DNA of 64,000 nucleotides. Origin: Bacillus spizizenii TU-B-10 (GTDB lineage Bacteria > Bacillota > Bacilli > Bacillales > Bacillaceae). The stretch spans positions 1,902,857-1,966,856 of the forward strand of contig NC_016047.1 in NCBI RefSeq assembly GCF_000227465.1, given 5' to 3'. The notes below the pieces were generated by a model. The model had not been told where the DNA came from. It saw only the letters and a list, made by a program, of their open reading frames with translations, and did no database searches. This document shows positions 50,401-57,900 of the stretch, in pieces (position 1 is the first letter of the stretch; each line of letters starts with the position of its first letter). The position numbers and the translations under genes are program-made.

Positions 50401-51953
50401 TGTGTGTACGAATCAAGGGTATTTCCTCAAGGGTACTGGAAGAAATACAACCGCAAGATGAGCCGAAGTCACCAGATATCAAGGCATCTCTTGATGGAGC
50501 GCTTCTTATGGCGCCGGTATGGGATCAAGTACAACTGGAGAAGAACAGCATTCCGCCTGCTGATGAGCGTGTTGTCATCCTCGGAGGGGATCACAACAGC
50601 AGAAAAGCTGTTCAAAGGCAGTTCCCGTTTGCCGAGGAGCTGTATATTGAGCCGAGCGCATCGATTCATGAGATTGGGAGCCAGTTTGAAACACTCGGAT
50701 CGTTTGACCATATTGTGTGGCTGTCCCCTTCCCGTGTGACAGAAAGTGAATTCGGCGACGAAATGATTGAAGCCCAAGATCAAGGCGTGAATCAAATGTT
50801 CAGGCTCATTAAGGCAATGCTCTCTTTAGGCTATGGAGAAAAGAAGATGAGTTGGACGGTCGTGACGGCAGATACGCAATGTGTTGATCAGTATGATATT
50901 GTCGACCCGGTCGACGCCGGTGTACACGGCCTGATCGGTTCGATGGCAAAAGAATATCCAAATTGGCAGACAAAGCTGATCGATGTCAGGAAGCATGAGG
51001 ATTTGCCGGTGTCTGAGATCGTTTCCTTGCCAATTGATCAAGAAGGGAATACTTGGGCCTATCGAAATCAGCACTGGCATAAACTGCGTTTGATTCCAGT
51101 GCACAACAATCAACCAGTGCATACGAAGTATAAGCACGGAGGCGTTTATGTCGTCATAGGCGGCGCAGGCGGTATTGGCGAAGCCTGGAGCGAATATATG
51201 ATCAGAACGTACCAGGCACAGATTGTTTGGATTGGCAGAAGGAAAATGGATACAGCGATTCAAAGTAAGCTGGACAGACTTGCGCGTCTAGGGTCAGCCC
51301 CATTTTACATTCAAGCTGATGCGGCTAACCGCGAGGAATTAGAACATGCTTATGAAACAATCAAACAAACGCATCGAGAAATCAACGGCATTATACATTC
51401 TGCGATTGTCTTGCAAGACCGAAGCCTGATGAATATGAGTGAGGACTGCTTCAGAAACGTTCTTGCTGCAAAAGTTGATGTAAGTGTGCGAATGGCACAA
51501 GTTTTCCGGCATGAACCACTGGACTTTGTTTTGTTTTTCTCTTCCGTACAATCGTTTGCGAGAGCTTCCGGACAAAGCAATTACGCTGCCGGCTGCAGTT
51601 TTAAGGATGCTTTTGCACAGCGGCTTTCTCAAGTATGGCCTTGTACAGTATCCGTGATGAATTGGAGTTATTGGGGAAGCGTCGGTGTTGTTTCCTCACC
51701 GGAATATCAGAAGAGAATGGCTCAGGCAGGCATTGGTTCGATTGAAGCCCCTGAAGCGATGGAGGCATTGGAATTGCTGCTTGGGGGGCCTCTGAAGCAG
51801 CTAGTGATGATGAAAATGGCAAACGAAACGAATGATGAAGCGGAACAGATAGAAGAAACAATTGAAGTGTACCCGGAAACTCATAGCTCCGCCATTCAAA
51901 AGCTGCGAAGCTATCACCCGGGTGACAGCACAAAGATTCAACAACTGTTATAG
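35430..51953 (+). CDS. pksN: PksN: hybrid NRPS / trans-AT polyketide synthase of bacillaene
   Basis: The ATG at 35430 overlaps the end of pksM by 11 bases in another frame, with GAAGGGAG at 35414-35421 as ribosome site. The product is 5507 aa. Domains by residue: short N-terminal helical segment (probable docking); condensation domain (HHIIFDG at 161); adenylation domain (SGSTGQPKG about 648, SGKVNRK near its end); PCP (GGDS, Ser 1045); KS (Cys 1288 in an unusual VHSNCSSS context, as expected for a KS accepting an aminoacyl chain); DH (His 1755); KR (about 2210); ACP (Ser 2511); KS (Cys 2773); DH (His 3262); KR (about 3711); ACP (Ser 4012); KS (Cys 4268); DH (His 4756); KR (about 5244, Tyr 5385, Cys 5389 in place of Asn). 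The protein ends just after this KR, and its module continues in PksR. Family knowledge assigns alanine to this adenylation domain; the binding-pocket residues I read by eye do not decide this. Confidence 0.95.
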   Translation: MNHKEILDAFRSGELTISEVEEHLQGKKRQLKSPLSEGQKGLWMLQKMSPDMSAYNIPLCFRISKRIHAETFKKALLFVQRQYPVLTSVIQEENGIPFQTVQSSEALCFEEEDISAIKSAEILPFLKEKAKEPFHLEAGPLLRTHLFHRSKEECIVLITIHHIIFDGVSMLTLISELFKAYQELVNGIEPVPQPLTADYYDFVDWETRMLNSREGEEHLAYWKEQLSGNLPVLDLQADRPRSSARKFKGQAYKSLLPHHLRNQIKSFARTNHVNESVVFLSIYKVLLHHYTKQKDIIVGVPTMGRHEDSFETLIGYFINMMAVRSKNIGSQPFTAFIRELQLTMADGLDHAAYPFPALVRELNVDRSAADSPVFQTAFLYQNFFQTTGLQKALEPYQTLGIEYIEDIRQEGEFELALEIYEQENETVLHLLYNPDLYELSFIESMMENYMKLAQHMMEDPSLPLETYSLQLHQEQNSLLEQWNATSTNTPNDKCIHEVFEEKAKQTPDAVAVIFEDRSLTYKEVDEKSTSLAIYLQHQGVGPEHPVGICAERSFDMIIGILGILKAGGAYVPLDPSFPQERLEYMLKDSQASIVLTQPNVHHTISGLIGSHVKAINIELACRNDYTDQQSSGLKREVKPEHLAYIIYTSGSTGQPKGVMVEHRSIMNTLNFLESHYPVTAEDAYLLKTNYVFDVSISELFGWFIGNGRLVILPPNGEKSPQQCMDYIEKYKVSHINFVPAMLHVFLETAKDNKQFTEDGPLKYMMVAGEAFPKELVKKAVSILKNCRVENIYGPTEASIYAAYFGCGNGDIASHHTPIGKPVSNVKLYIVDQHLMPVSIGKPGELCIAGAGLARGYYNKPGLTAEKFIDNPFEPGTKLYKSGDSARWLPDGNIEYLGRIDSQVKIRGFRVELGAIETKLSEYPGILDQAVVVKQLEGHQQLAAYYTEESGHSSADPKELRRHLKSSLPEYMIPSHFIRLDELPLSPSGKVNRKELEKREIVFNKKKPNRLQLTEIEDQVLRIWEETLKVSGFGPGEGFFDAGGDSLLAVAVAERIKKELDCEFSVTELFEYSTIRAVSQYILEMKNSEKAITRNEDDDDLKRDGKYQQQTIPPYFDDSVAIVGISCQFPGAKNHHDFWNHIKEGKESIQFFSEEELRENGVPEELIQHPDYVPVQSAIEGKDLFDPGFFQISPKDAEYMDPQLRLLLLHSWKAIEDAGYVAKEIPGTSVYMSASNNSYRTLLPKEATEGHESPDGYVSWVLAQSGTIPTMISHKLGLKGPSYFVHSNCSSSLVGLYQAYKSLTSGESQYALVGGATLHAQSAIGYVHQNGLNFSSDGHVKAFDASADGMAGGEGVAVILLKKAVDAIKDGDHIYAIMRGIGINNDGADKAGFYAPSVKGQTEVIQHVLDQTNIHPETVSYIEAHGTGTKLGDPIELSALNKVYKQYTDKTQFCGIGSVKTNIGHLDTAAGLAGCIKVAMSLYHNELAPTINCTEPNPNINFESSPFYVVREREPLKKSEGVHRAALSSFGLGGTNAHAIFEQYETLSAWAGNEGDQPYIIPVSAKNSERLQAYVKELLTYISQNKQTHISLRDFAYTFQVGREAMDSRVVFIANDLEEWKQQLEAFVNGKPLAEGCIQGEKTRMTSAEQLLGNAEAEELAASRISKEELKKLAEMWAKGFHVEWRRLYQNTTPRRISLPTYPFAEERYWPESGTSAITTIEPSRLHPLVHHNTSILSEQRFSSTFTGQEYFIAEHIIKGMAILPAAVTLEMARAAIEQGIGELEDHETGIRLKNVVWVRPVVAGDEPVHVNIGLYDEDGGHILYRMYGEPESVDAEPVVYNQGIAELMQVKQEKALDLSEIKTRCDQSRMDAALFYEGMIGADYGPGYKSVEAVYKGEGQLLAKLSLPESVMHTLADYILHPSVMDGALQAAEYLQNVVRAELSDSKDFKAALPFALEELEVFHQCVTDMWVYVQFNAKNKPGDLIQKVDIDLCDEHGTIYVRMKGFSTRVMEADIQTEPSKINAETLLLQPVWQEQKAAEGAAANKYAEHLVFLCEYDNEARRQIEAAIEDVHVYSLEARPSSVDGRFHSYTEQVFKKVQEIIRTKPKGGILIQIVTFAEGEQQLFSGLTGLLKTAEQENAKLTGQMIEVSSEESGEGIVGKLIENQMSSDSYIKYHNGTRYIADWRDIKTANQDISKPWKDDGVYLITGGAGGLGLIFAKEITEQTKNATVILTGRSPLSESKSNKLKELHGKGAEVTYQQTDVTDKIEVYQLIDRIQKTYGRLDGILHSAGIIKDSYMVNKSAEDLHDVLAPKVKGLVYLDEASKDLPLDFFILFSSLSGSLGSIGQSDYAAANVFMDMYASYRNRLADLSQRHGKTLSINWPLWSEGGMKVDQETEKRLVQMAGIVPMRAEKGIQALYQAFHSEANQVMVIEGDVQKIKQNMLAKTASAPMEKKETESMTEQAKNIDTDNLLDKVKAMLKREVAKLLKVKLETIDDHAEMTVYGFDSISMTEFTNHINRAYKLELTPTVFFDHPTIHAFGKHLSEEYQAVFAKTFAVRAASAQVQPAAKQEQALHVKAKRRRKQQVTLPNAAQSDAGHEPIAIVGISGIFPMAKDVDAYWKILKEGKDCMTEIPKDRWDWREYEGDPAKEVNKTNVKWGGFIDGIADFDPLFFGISPREAEQMEPQQRLLLTYAWKAIEDAGYSAKRLSGTKTGVFIGTGNTGYSSLLSKANSAVEGSAAANTSPSVGPNRVSYFLNLHGPSEPIDTACSSSLVAIHHAISSIEEGTCDMALAGGVNTIILPEVYISFDKAGALSKEGKCKTFSNQADGFAHGEGAGILFLKKLKAAEEAGDHIYGVIKGSAINHGGRAASLTTPNPKAQSDVIQSAYEKAGIDPKTVTYIEAHGTGTELGDPVEINGLKSAFKALGVNEGDPSANPYCGLGSVKTNIGHLSLAAGAAGIIKILLQLKHKTLVKSLHCETVNPYIQLKDSPFYIVRETEEWKAMKNERGEELPRRAGVSSFGIGGVNAHVIIEEYIPEAADEIIPSITPEHPGIFVLSAKNEARLKEYAQQLADAIDKETYSDVNLTRIAYTLQAGRDAMEERLGIISGSIEDLQQKLKDFAAGKSDVEDLFRGRIDKGTLQMLTEDEEIQEAVEKWMERGKYAKLLELWVKGLDVDWTKLYGENLPKRISLPTYPFAKDRYWISDHIQKSGSPEANKAASRLGGAVLHPLMHQNTSNLSEQRFSSIYTGEEFFLADHVVKGQRILPGVAHLELARAAVEQAAEVQGVPCTMKLKNAVWVRPIVVEDQPQHVHIRLLPGENGEISYEIYGNPDAAGEQSIVYSQGSAVISPAENLPVVDLQSLREQCQQSDFSVTEVYDTYQMIGFEYGPAYRGMKKIYTAEHFVLARLSLHPSALDTLSQYNMHPGLMDSALQASSILTDAGDNQLTLPFAVQELEVFGACSSEMWVYARYSQGSKATDKVQKRDIDMLDENGNVCVRMKGLSFRAAEGGSGSAKPDQTLETLMFEEQWVPKACEKENPEPHYERHIVMLCDMDGLSKDSIESRMIGAECIVLESFREGLAERFQDYAEQALETVQSLLKSKPQGNVLIQLLTSAQRKQYSFSGLSALHKTASLENKKLIGQTIEIDSNENIESVIEKLKENKRHAGDQHIKYENGIRYINELREMQMADQDISLPWRDKGVYLITGGAGGLGFIFAKEVARQAEQPVLILTGRSALNPDQQVQLNELQRLGARAEYRRIDVTQAEEASELITSITSDYGDLNGVIHSAGLIKDNYLVNKTNEELTQVLAPKVKGLVNVDEATEHLALDFFILFSSISSVAGSVGQADYAMANAFMDSYAAYRNALVTAMYRHGQTLSINWPLWKEGGMRANKEIENMTLKNTGVTPMRTETGIQALYKGLAFGKDHVIVMEGFRDMMREKLTQKPSSNDVPMKTVQVPVTSEARIDQDSLFDHIQEALKQAISQLLKIKPEEIDPDMEFNQYGFDSITLTEFANTLNEQYKLDLTPTIFFEHATVYAFAAYLSEEYPNAFTVQTPVKAEQPLQPVEKNMTFSAENRFAKPSVTPVQKAADHGPEPIAIVGLSGVFPKAKDIEEYWKNLKAGVDCITEVPKDRWDWQEYYGDPLKEANKTNVKWGGFIDEVADFDPLFFGISPLEAEQMEPQQRLLMTYAWKAIEEAGYSARSLSGTKTGIYIGTGNTGYSSLLSNVDIEGSAAANMSPSAGPNRVSYFLNIHGPSEPIDTACSSSLVAIHHAVCAIENGNCEMAIAGGVNTVVTPQGHIAYDKAGALSKEGRCKTFSDRADGFAVSEGAGILFLKKLTAAERDGDHIYGVIKGSAVNHGGRANSLTTPNPKAQADVVKTAYEKAGIDPRTVTYIEAHGTGTELGDPVEINGLKAAFKELYEKTGDPAVRSSHCGLGSAKTNIGHLSLAAGVAGVIKVLLQLKHKTLVKSLYSETINPYIRLEDSPFYIVQESREWQALQDEAGRELPRRAGVSSFGIGGVNAHVVIEEYIPKEATHPAQAPAVTAQHPGIFILSAKDEDRLKDQARQLADFISSQSITSCDLTDIAYTLQVGRDAMEERLGIIAVSAGDLLKKLNLFITGHASAKYMSGRADKGIVQTLRSDDEIQKILNNSWEPVIYERLLELWIKGMEIDWSKLYGGKQPKRISLPTYPFAKERYWITDMKEEAVTHHAAPSVEIAALHPLVQSNTSDLSEQRFSSTFTGAEFFFTDHKVKGSPVMPGVAYLEMVHAAVTRSVRGIIETQSVVHIKNVVWVQPIVADGQPVQVDISLDPQQDGEVAFNIFTEDAHNGRKIHCQGSAAISGAGDIPVQDISELQDQCCLSTLSHEQCYELFKAIGIKYGPGFQGIDRLYIGRNQALAELSLPPGISHTLDEFVLHPSMADSALQASIGLKLNSGDEQLSLPFALQELEIFSPCTDKMWVSVTSRPNEDRIQKLDMDLCDEQGRVCVRIKGISSRVLEEIQPQDEPKSPDIKASLDGALLMAPVWDQVQLEKNSIPPADERVVILGGDHNSRKAVQRQFPFAEELYIEPSASIHEIGSQFETLGSFDHIVWLSPSRVTESEFGDEMIEAQDQGVNQMFRLIKAMLSLGYGEKKMSWTVVTADTQCVDQYDIVDPVDAGVHGLIGSMAKEYPNWQTKLIDVRKHEDLPVSEIVSLPIDQEGNTWAYRNQHWHKLRLIPVHNNQPVHTKYKHGGVYVVIGGAGGIGEAWSEYMIRTYQAQIVWIGRRKMDTAIQSKLDRLARLGSAPFYIQADAANREELEHAYETIKQTHREINGIIHSAIVLQDRSLMNMSEDCFRNVLAAKVDVSVRMAQVFRHEPLDFVLFFSSVQSFARASGQSNYAAGCSFKDAFAQRLSQVWPCTVSVMNWSYWGSVGVVSSPEYQKRMAQAGIGSIEAPEAMEALELLLGGPLKQLVMMKMANETNDEAEQIEETIEVYPETHSSAIQKLRSYHPGDSTKIQQLL
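35520..38680 (+). other. NRPS module (C-A-PCP) of PksN
   Basis: The condensation domain has HHxxxDG at 35910. The adenylation domain has the A3 loop near 37371, FDVSISE (A4) near 37503, YGPTE near 37803 and the terminal SGKVNRK lysine near 38395. The PCP serine is at 38562-38564. By eye the pocket positions read D, V, S, F, M, A, I, I, Y plus the invariant K; this does not match an alanine code I know well. The C domain should form the internal amide between the PksM-bound chain and the amino acid. Confidence 0.88.
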
Positions 51954-51967
51954 GAGGGGAAACGCCA

Positions 51968-54900
51968 ATGCTGAACACAGAAGACATTCTCTGTAAAATG
52001 CTTTTCGCACAATTGCAGTCCATAGGGTTTTTCACAGAACGTAAATCCCAGCCGGTATTGGAGAATTTCTATGGCAGATGGTTTGAAGAAAGCCAATCGA
52101 TTTTAGAACGGCATCAATTTCTCAAGCGAACGAAGAATGGACATATTCCAACGCGCTCAATAGGGACCGTAGGTGAGCTGTGGAAGGAATGGAATGAACA
52201 AAAGTCGGACCTGCTTCAAGACAATAATATGAAAGCCATGGTGACATTGGTGGAAACAGCACTTAAAGCCTTGCCGGATATCCTGACCGGCAAGGCGTCT
52301 GCCACCGATATCCTGTTTCCGGATTCTTCTATGGATTTAGTAGAAGGGGTCTATAAAAACAACCAAGTCGCAGACTATTTTAATGATGTGTTAGCCGACA
52401 CGTTAACAGCCTATCTGCAAGAACGCCTGAAGCAAGAGCCTGAGGCGAAGATTCGAATATTAGAAATCGGGGCCGGAACCGGCGGTACAAGCGCGGCGGT
52501 TTTTCAAAAATTGAAAGCCTGGCAGACACATATAAAAGAATATTGCTATACAGATCTGTCGAAAGCATTTTTGATGCATGCAGAAAATAAGTACGGTCCG
52601 GACAATCCATATTTGACATATAAACGATTTAATGTGGAGGAGCCGGCATCTGAACAGCATATTGATGCAGGGAGCTATGACGTGGTCATTGCAGCGAATG
52701 TGCTGCATGCCACGAAAAATATCCGGCAGACATTGCGAAATGCAAAAGCAGTTCTGAAAAAGAATGGGCTGCTTCTCTTAAATGAAATAAGTGATCATAA
52801 TATATACTCGCATTTGACGTTCGGCCTTTTGGAGGGCTGGTGGCTGTATGAGGACCCTGATCTCCGTATACCGGGCTGCCCGGGCCTGTATCCGGACACT
52901 TGGAAAATGGCGCTTGAAAGTGAGGGATATCGCTATGTTTCCTTTATGGCTGAACAATCACATCAGCTTGGCCAGCAGATCATTGCTGCTGAAAGTGACG
53001 GAGTCGTCCGTCAAAAGAAGAGAACTGAGTCGGCAGAAGATACAGGACCTACACAAATGAATGCTGTAAAAGCTCATTCACAGGAAAGCGATTCTCTCAT
53101 TGAACAAACTGCACAATTTGTCATGCAGACGCTGGCAAAATCAATCAAACTATCACCAGAGCGTATTCATGAAGATACAACATTCGAGAAGTATGGAATT
53201 GATTCGATTTTGCAGGTGAATTTCATTCGTGAATTAGAAAAAGTGACGGGGGATCTTCCAAAAACCATTTTATTTGAACATAACAACACAAAAGAACTCG
53301 TTGATTATTTAGTAAAGGAGCACGAAAGCAAGCTCCGGACAGTACTGTTAAAAGAAACACCACAGCCTGCCAAAAACGAAGCTCTTGTTCAAACGGAGCG
53401 TGCAACTGCTAGTAAGCCGTTTTCTTTTACTACACGCCGTTTTGCTGGAGATCAGCAGGTTAAAGAAACGCAGCAAGCATCAAATAGCGAGGTAAAAAAG
53501 GAAACGACAAGCAATGTCCAAGAGGCCCAGACGAAAGATTCTGGTACAGAAGATATCGCAATTATCGGGATCAGCGGACGCTATCCGATGTCTGATAGTT
53601 TAGAAGAGCTATGGGTGCATTTAATCGCTGGAGACAATTGTATTTCAGAGGCTCCGGAATCCAGATGGCGCACATCGTTATTGAAAACATTATCAAAAGA
53701 TTCAATAAAGCCTGCAGATAAGAAGCGTTATGGCGGATTTTTACAAGACATTGAAGCATTTGACCATCAGCTTTTTGAAGTGGAGAAAAGCCGAGTGATG
53801 GAAATGACACCGGAACTCCGCTTATGTTTAGAAACCGTCTGGGAAACATTTGAGGACGGCGGCTATACCCGCACCCGGCTGGATGAACTGCGGGATGGCG
53901 ACACCGGAGTGGGTGTCTTTATCGGGAATATGTATAACCAGTATTTTTGGAATATCCCATCAATAGAGCAGGCAGTCCTCAGTTCAAATGGAGGAGACTG
54001 GCATATCGCGAACCGCGTTTCCCATTTTTTCAATCTGACCGGACCGAGTATCGCTGTCAGCTCTGCATGCTCCAGTTCATTAAACGCCATTCATCTTGCC
54101 TGTGAAAGCTTGAAATTGAATAGCTGCTCTATGGCAATTGCTGGAGGGGTCAATTTAACACTTGATCTCTCAAAGTATGATTCTTTGGAGCGAGCCAATC
54201 TGCTGGAAAGCGGAAATCAAAGCAAAAGTTTTGGCACAGGAACCGGGCTTGTTCCCGGGGAAGGCGTCGGAGCTGTTCTGTTAAAACCACTATCGAAGGC
54301 AATTGAGGATCAGGATCATATTTATGCTGTGATCAAAAGCAGTTTTGCCAATCATAGCGGAGGAAGACAGATGTATACAGCTCCAGACCCGAAGCAGCAA
54401 GCAAAATTAATTGCCAAGTCGATTGAAAAGTCGGGCATTGATCCGGAAACTATCGGCTATATTGAATCAGCGGCAAACGGTTCAGCACTCGGCGATCCCA
54501 TTGAAGTAATTGCATTGACAAACGCGTTTCAACAATACACAAATAAGAAACAGTTTTGTGCGATAGGCTCTGTCAAATCCAACTTGGGGCATTTGGAGGC
54601 GGCCTCCGGCATTTCTCAGCTGACAAAAGTGCTGCTACAGATGAAGAAGGGCACGCTGGTGCCGACAATCAACGCAACACCTGTCAATCCAAATATTAAA
54701 CTGGAAAATACGGCTTTTTATCTTCAGGAACAAACGGAGCCATGGCATCGCTTGAATGATCCTGAAACCGGAAAACAATTGCCTCGCAGAAGCATGATCA
54801 ATTCCTTCGGAGCGGGGGGAGCCTATGCCAATCTCATTATAGAAGAATATATAGAGACGGCTCCTGAGAGACAGATTGCTTCCCGCCAACAGGAATTTAC

Positions 54901-57900
54901 AGCCGTTTTTTCAGCAAAAACAAAATGGAGCCTGCTCAGCTATCTTGAAAACATGCAATTGTTTTTAGAGAAGGAAGCTGCTCTGGGTATTGAACCAATT
55001 GTACAGGCTTTACACAGGAGAAATCACAATTTAGAGCATAGGGCTGCATTTACAGTAAAATCGACTCAGGAACTGATCGAAAAACTAAAGATGTTCCGAA
55101 CATCAAAAGAAAGCTCACTCCAGCAAGGTATTTATACATCATTCGATTTACAGCCATGTGCGGGATCAGCCCATAAGGATAAAGAAACAAACCCAGCAAA
55201 GCAATGGGCACAAGGGGCATCCATTGCTTTTAAAGAAGCAACTCAAGGGAACCGATCCGGCTGGGTTCACCTGCCACACTATGCATTTGATCATCATACA
55301 GCATTTCATTTCGATGTTCCGTCGGGTCAGGGGAAACCACCGGCTGTCGAAAGCAATATCAATCATCCGGTCATACAAGATCAATTCACATATGATGAGC
55401 CTTACGTGCGAGGCCACGTCTTCAACAATGAACGGGTGCTTGTCGGTGCAACATACAGCAGTCTGGCCATTGATGCATTTTTTAACTTGTTTCCTGAGGA
55501 AACCAGCGGCCGTATCAGCAAATTAAGCTATATCAATCCAGTTGTCATCAAACAAGGCGAGACCATTGAACTACAGGCAAACCCGCTTCAAATAGATCAA
55601 GTCATAGAATTACAAATCATGTACCGTGAGCTGGCCTCTGATACATGGAAGTCTGCCGCCATCGGGCAATGCCAAAAAAGTTTATTTGAAACAAAAAAAG
55701 TCAATATCGAGAGCTTAAAGCAGTCATTAACCGAGCTTCATCACATCGAACAGATGTATAAAGCCGGAAACGGGCCTGAGTGGGGAGAGCTATTTAAGAC
55801 GATTACTCATCTTTACAGAGACAATAGGTCGATACTGGCAAAAATTCGCCTTCCTCAAAGCGGTCTGGCAAACAGGCATCTGTACACTGTAAGCCCATTG
55901 GTAACAAACAGCGCCTACTTGGCTATCCTCAGTTTCTTAGAGCAATTTGACATTGAAGGCAGCTTCCTGCCATTTGGAATCAATGATATCCAATTTACAA
56001 AACATACGATACAAGAGGATTGTTGGTTTCTGATTACATTGGTTAAAAATACAGGTGACATGCTGCTGTTCGATGTAGATGTAATCAATGAATCGTCAGA
56101 AACAGTGCTGCGCTATTCGGGCTACTCGTTAAAGCAACTACGTATTTCAAATCACAGAGAAAATGAAAATCAGCCCATCAAAGTCAGCAATCTAAAAGAC
56201 CGTATCAGAAGCTATGTAACAGATAAACTGGCAGTAAACATGGCCGACCCGTCAAAACTGTCTCTTTCAAAAGCGCATATTATGGATTTGGGGGTTGATT
56301 CCTCTCAATTGGTTGCGCTGACAAGGGAGATGGAATCAGAAACAAAAATCGAATTAAATCCGACGTTGTTTTTTGAATATCCAACTGTTCAAGAGCTTAT
56401 CGACTTTTTTGCGGACAAACATGAAGAATCATTTGTCCGGCTGTTTGGTGAAGCTGATCAGCTGCAGGAACGCCCGGCTAAAATCGATAACAAAATGAAA
56501 CAGATCCCGGCACATGAGGTGAAGACGGATAAAACAATTGAACATGCGACAGACGGAATAGCCATTATCGGCATGTCGGGGCAGTTTCCGAAAGCAAACA
56601 GCGTCACGGAATTTTGGGACAACATCATTCACGGAAAGAACTGTATCTCTGAAGTGCCGAAAGAACGCTGGGACTGGCGTAAATTTGCTTCAGCTGATAA
56701 AGAGGAACAATCTAGCCTTCAATGGGGCGGATTTATAGAGGGAATAGGTGAGTTTGATCCGCTGTTTTTTGGCATATCACCTAAAGAAGCGGCACATATG
56801 GATCCGCAGGAGTTTCTGCTCTTGATACATGCATGGAAGGCGATGGAAGACGCAGGCTTAACAGGACAGGCCTTATCTAGCCGTCCGACAGGAGTGTTTG
56901 TCGCGGCCGGCAATACAGATACAGCTGTGATTCCTTCCTTAATTCCTAACCGTATCTCCTATGCACTGGATGTAAAAGGGCCAAGCGAATATTACGAAGC
57001 TGCCTGCTCCTCAGCTCTTGTGGCTTTGCACAGAGCCATACAATCAATTCGATACGGCGAATGTGAGCAAGCCATTGTCGGGGCTGTGAATTTGCTGCTT
57101 TCGCCAAAAGGCTTCATTGGCTTCGACTCAATGGGATATTTGAGTGCAGAAGGACAGGCCAAATCCTTTCAAGCAGATGCGAATGGCTTTGTCAGAAGTG
57201 AAGGAGCAGGGGTTCTTATCATTAAACCTTTGCAAAAAGCCATTGAGGATTCAGATCATATATATTCGGTCATTAAAGGGACAGGTGTATCACATGGCGG
57301 CAGGGGAATGTCACTTCACGCGCCAAATCCGGTTGGTATGAAGGAGGCACTGCTGAAGGCTTATCAAGGAGCGCAAATCGATCCAAAAACGGTGACCTAT
57401 ATAGAAGCGCATGGGATTGCTTCTCCATTAGCAGACGCGATAGAAATGGGGGCATTAACTTCAGGCTTAAGCCAGCTTGAATTGGAACTTCCACAGGAAG
57501 TACAGGAGGAAGCGCCATGTTATATCAGCAGCTTAAAGCCAAGCATCGGACACGGTGAACTGGTCTCCGGCATGGCTGCTCTCATGAAGGTCAGCATGGC
57601 AATGAAGCATCAAACAATACCAGGCATATCCGGATTTGATTCATTGAATGATCAGGTGTCAATAAAGGGCACCCGTTTCCAAATGACTGCGGAGAACCAG
57701 CAGTGGGAGGATGTAAAGGACGGCTCAGGCAGAAAAGTCCCGCGCAGAGCGAGTATCAACAGCTATGGCTTTGGAGGCGTAAATGTGCACGTCATTTTAG
57801 AAGAATACATTCCTTCACCAAAAGCACCGATTCATATGAATGAGAATGAAGCTCACATTGCGGTTCTTTCTGCAAAGAATCAAGACAGGCTAAAAGCAGT

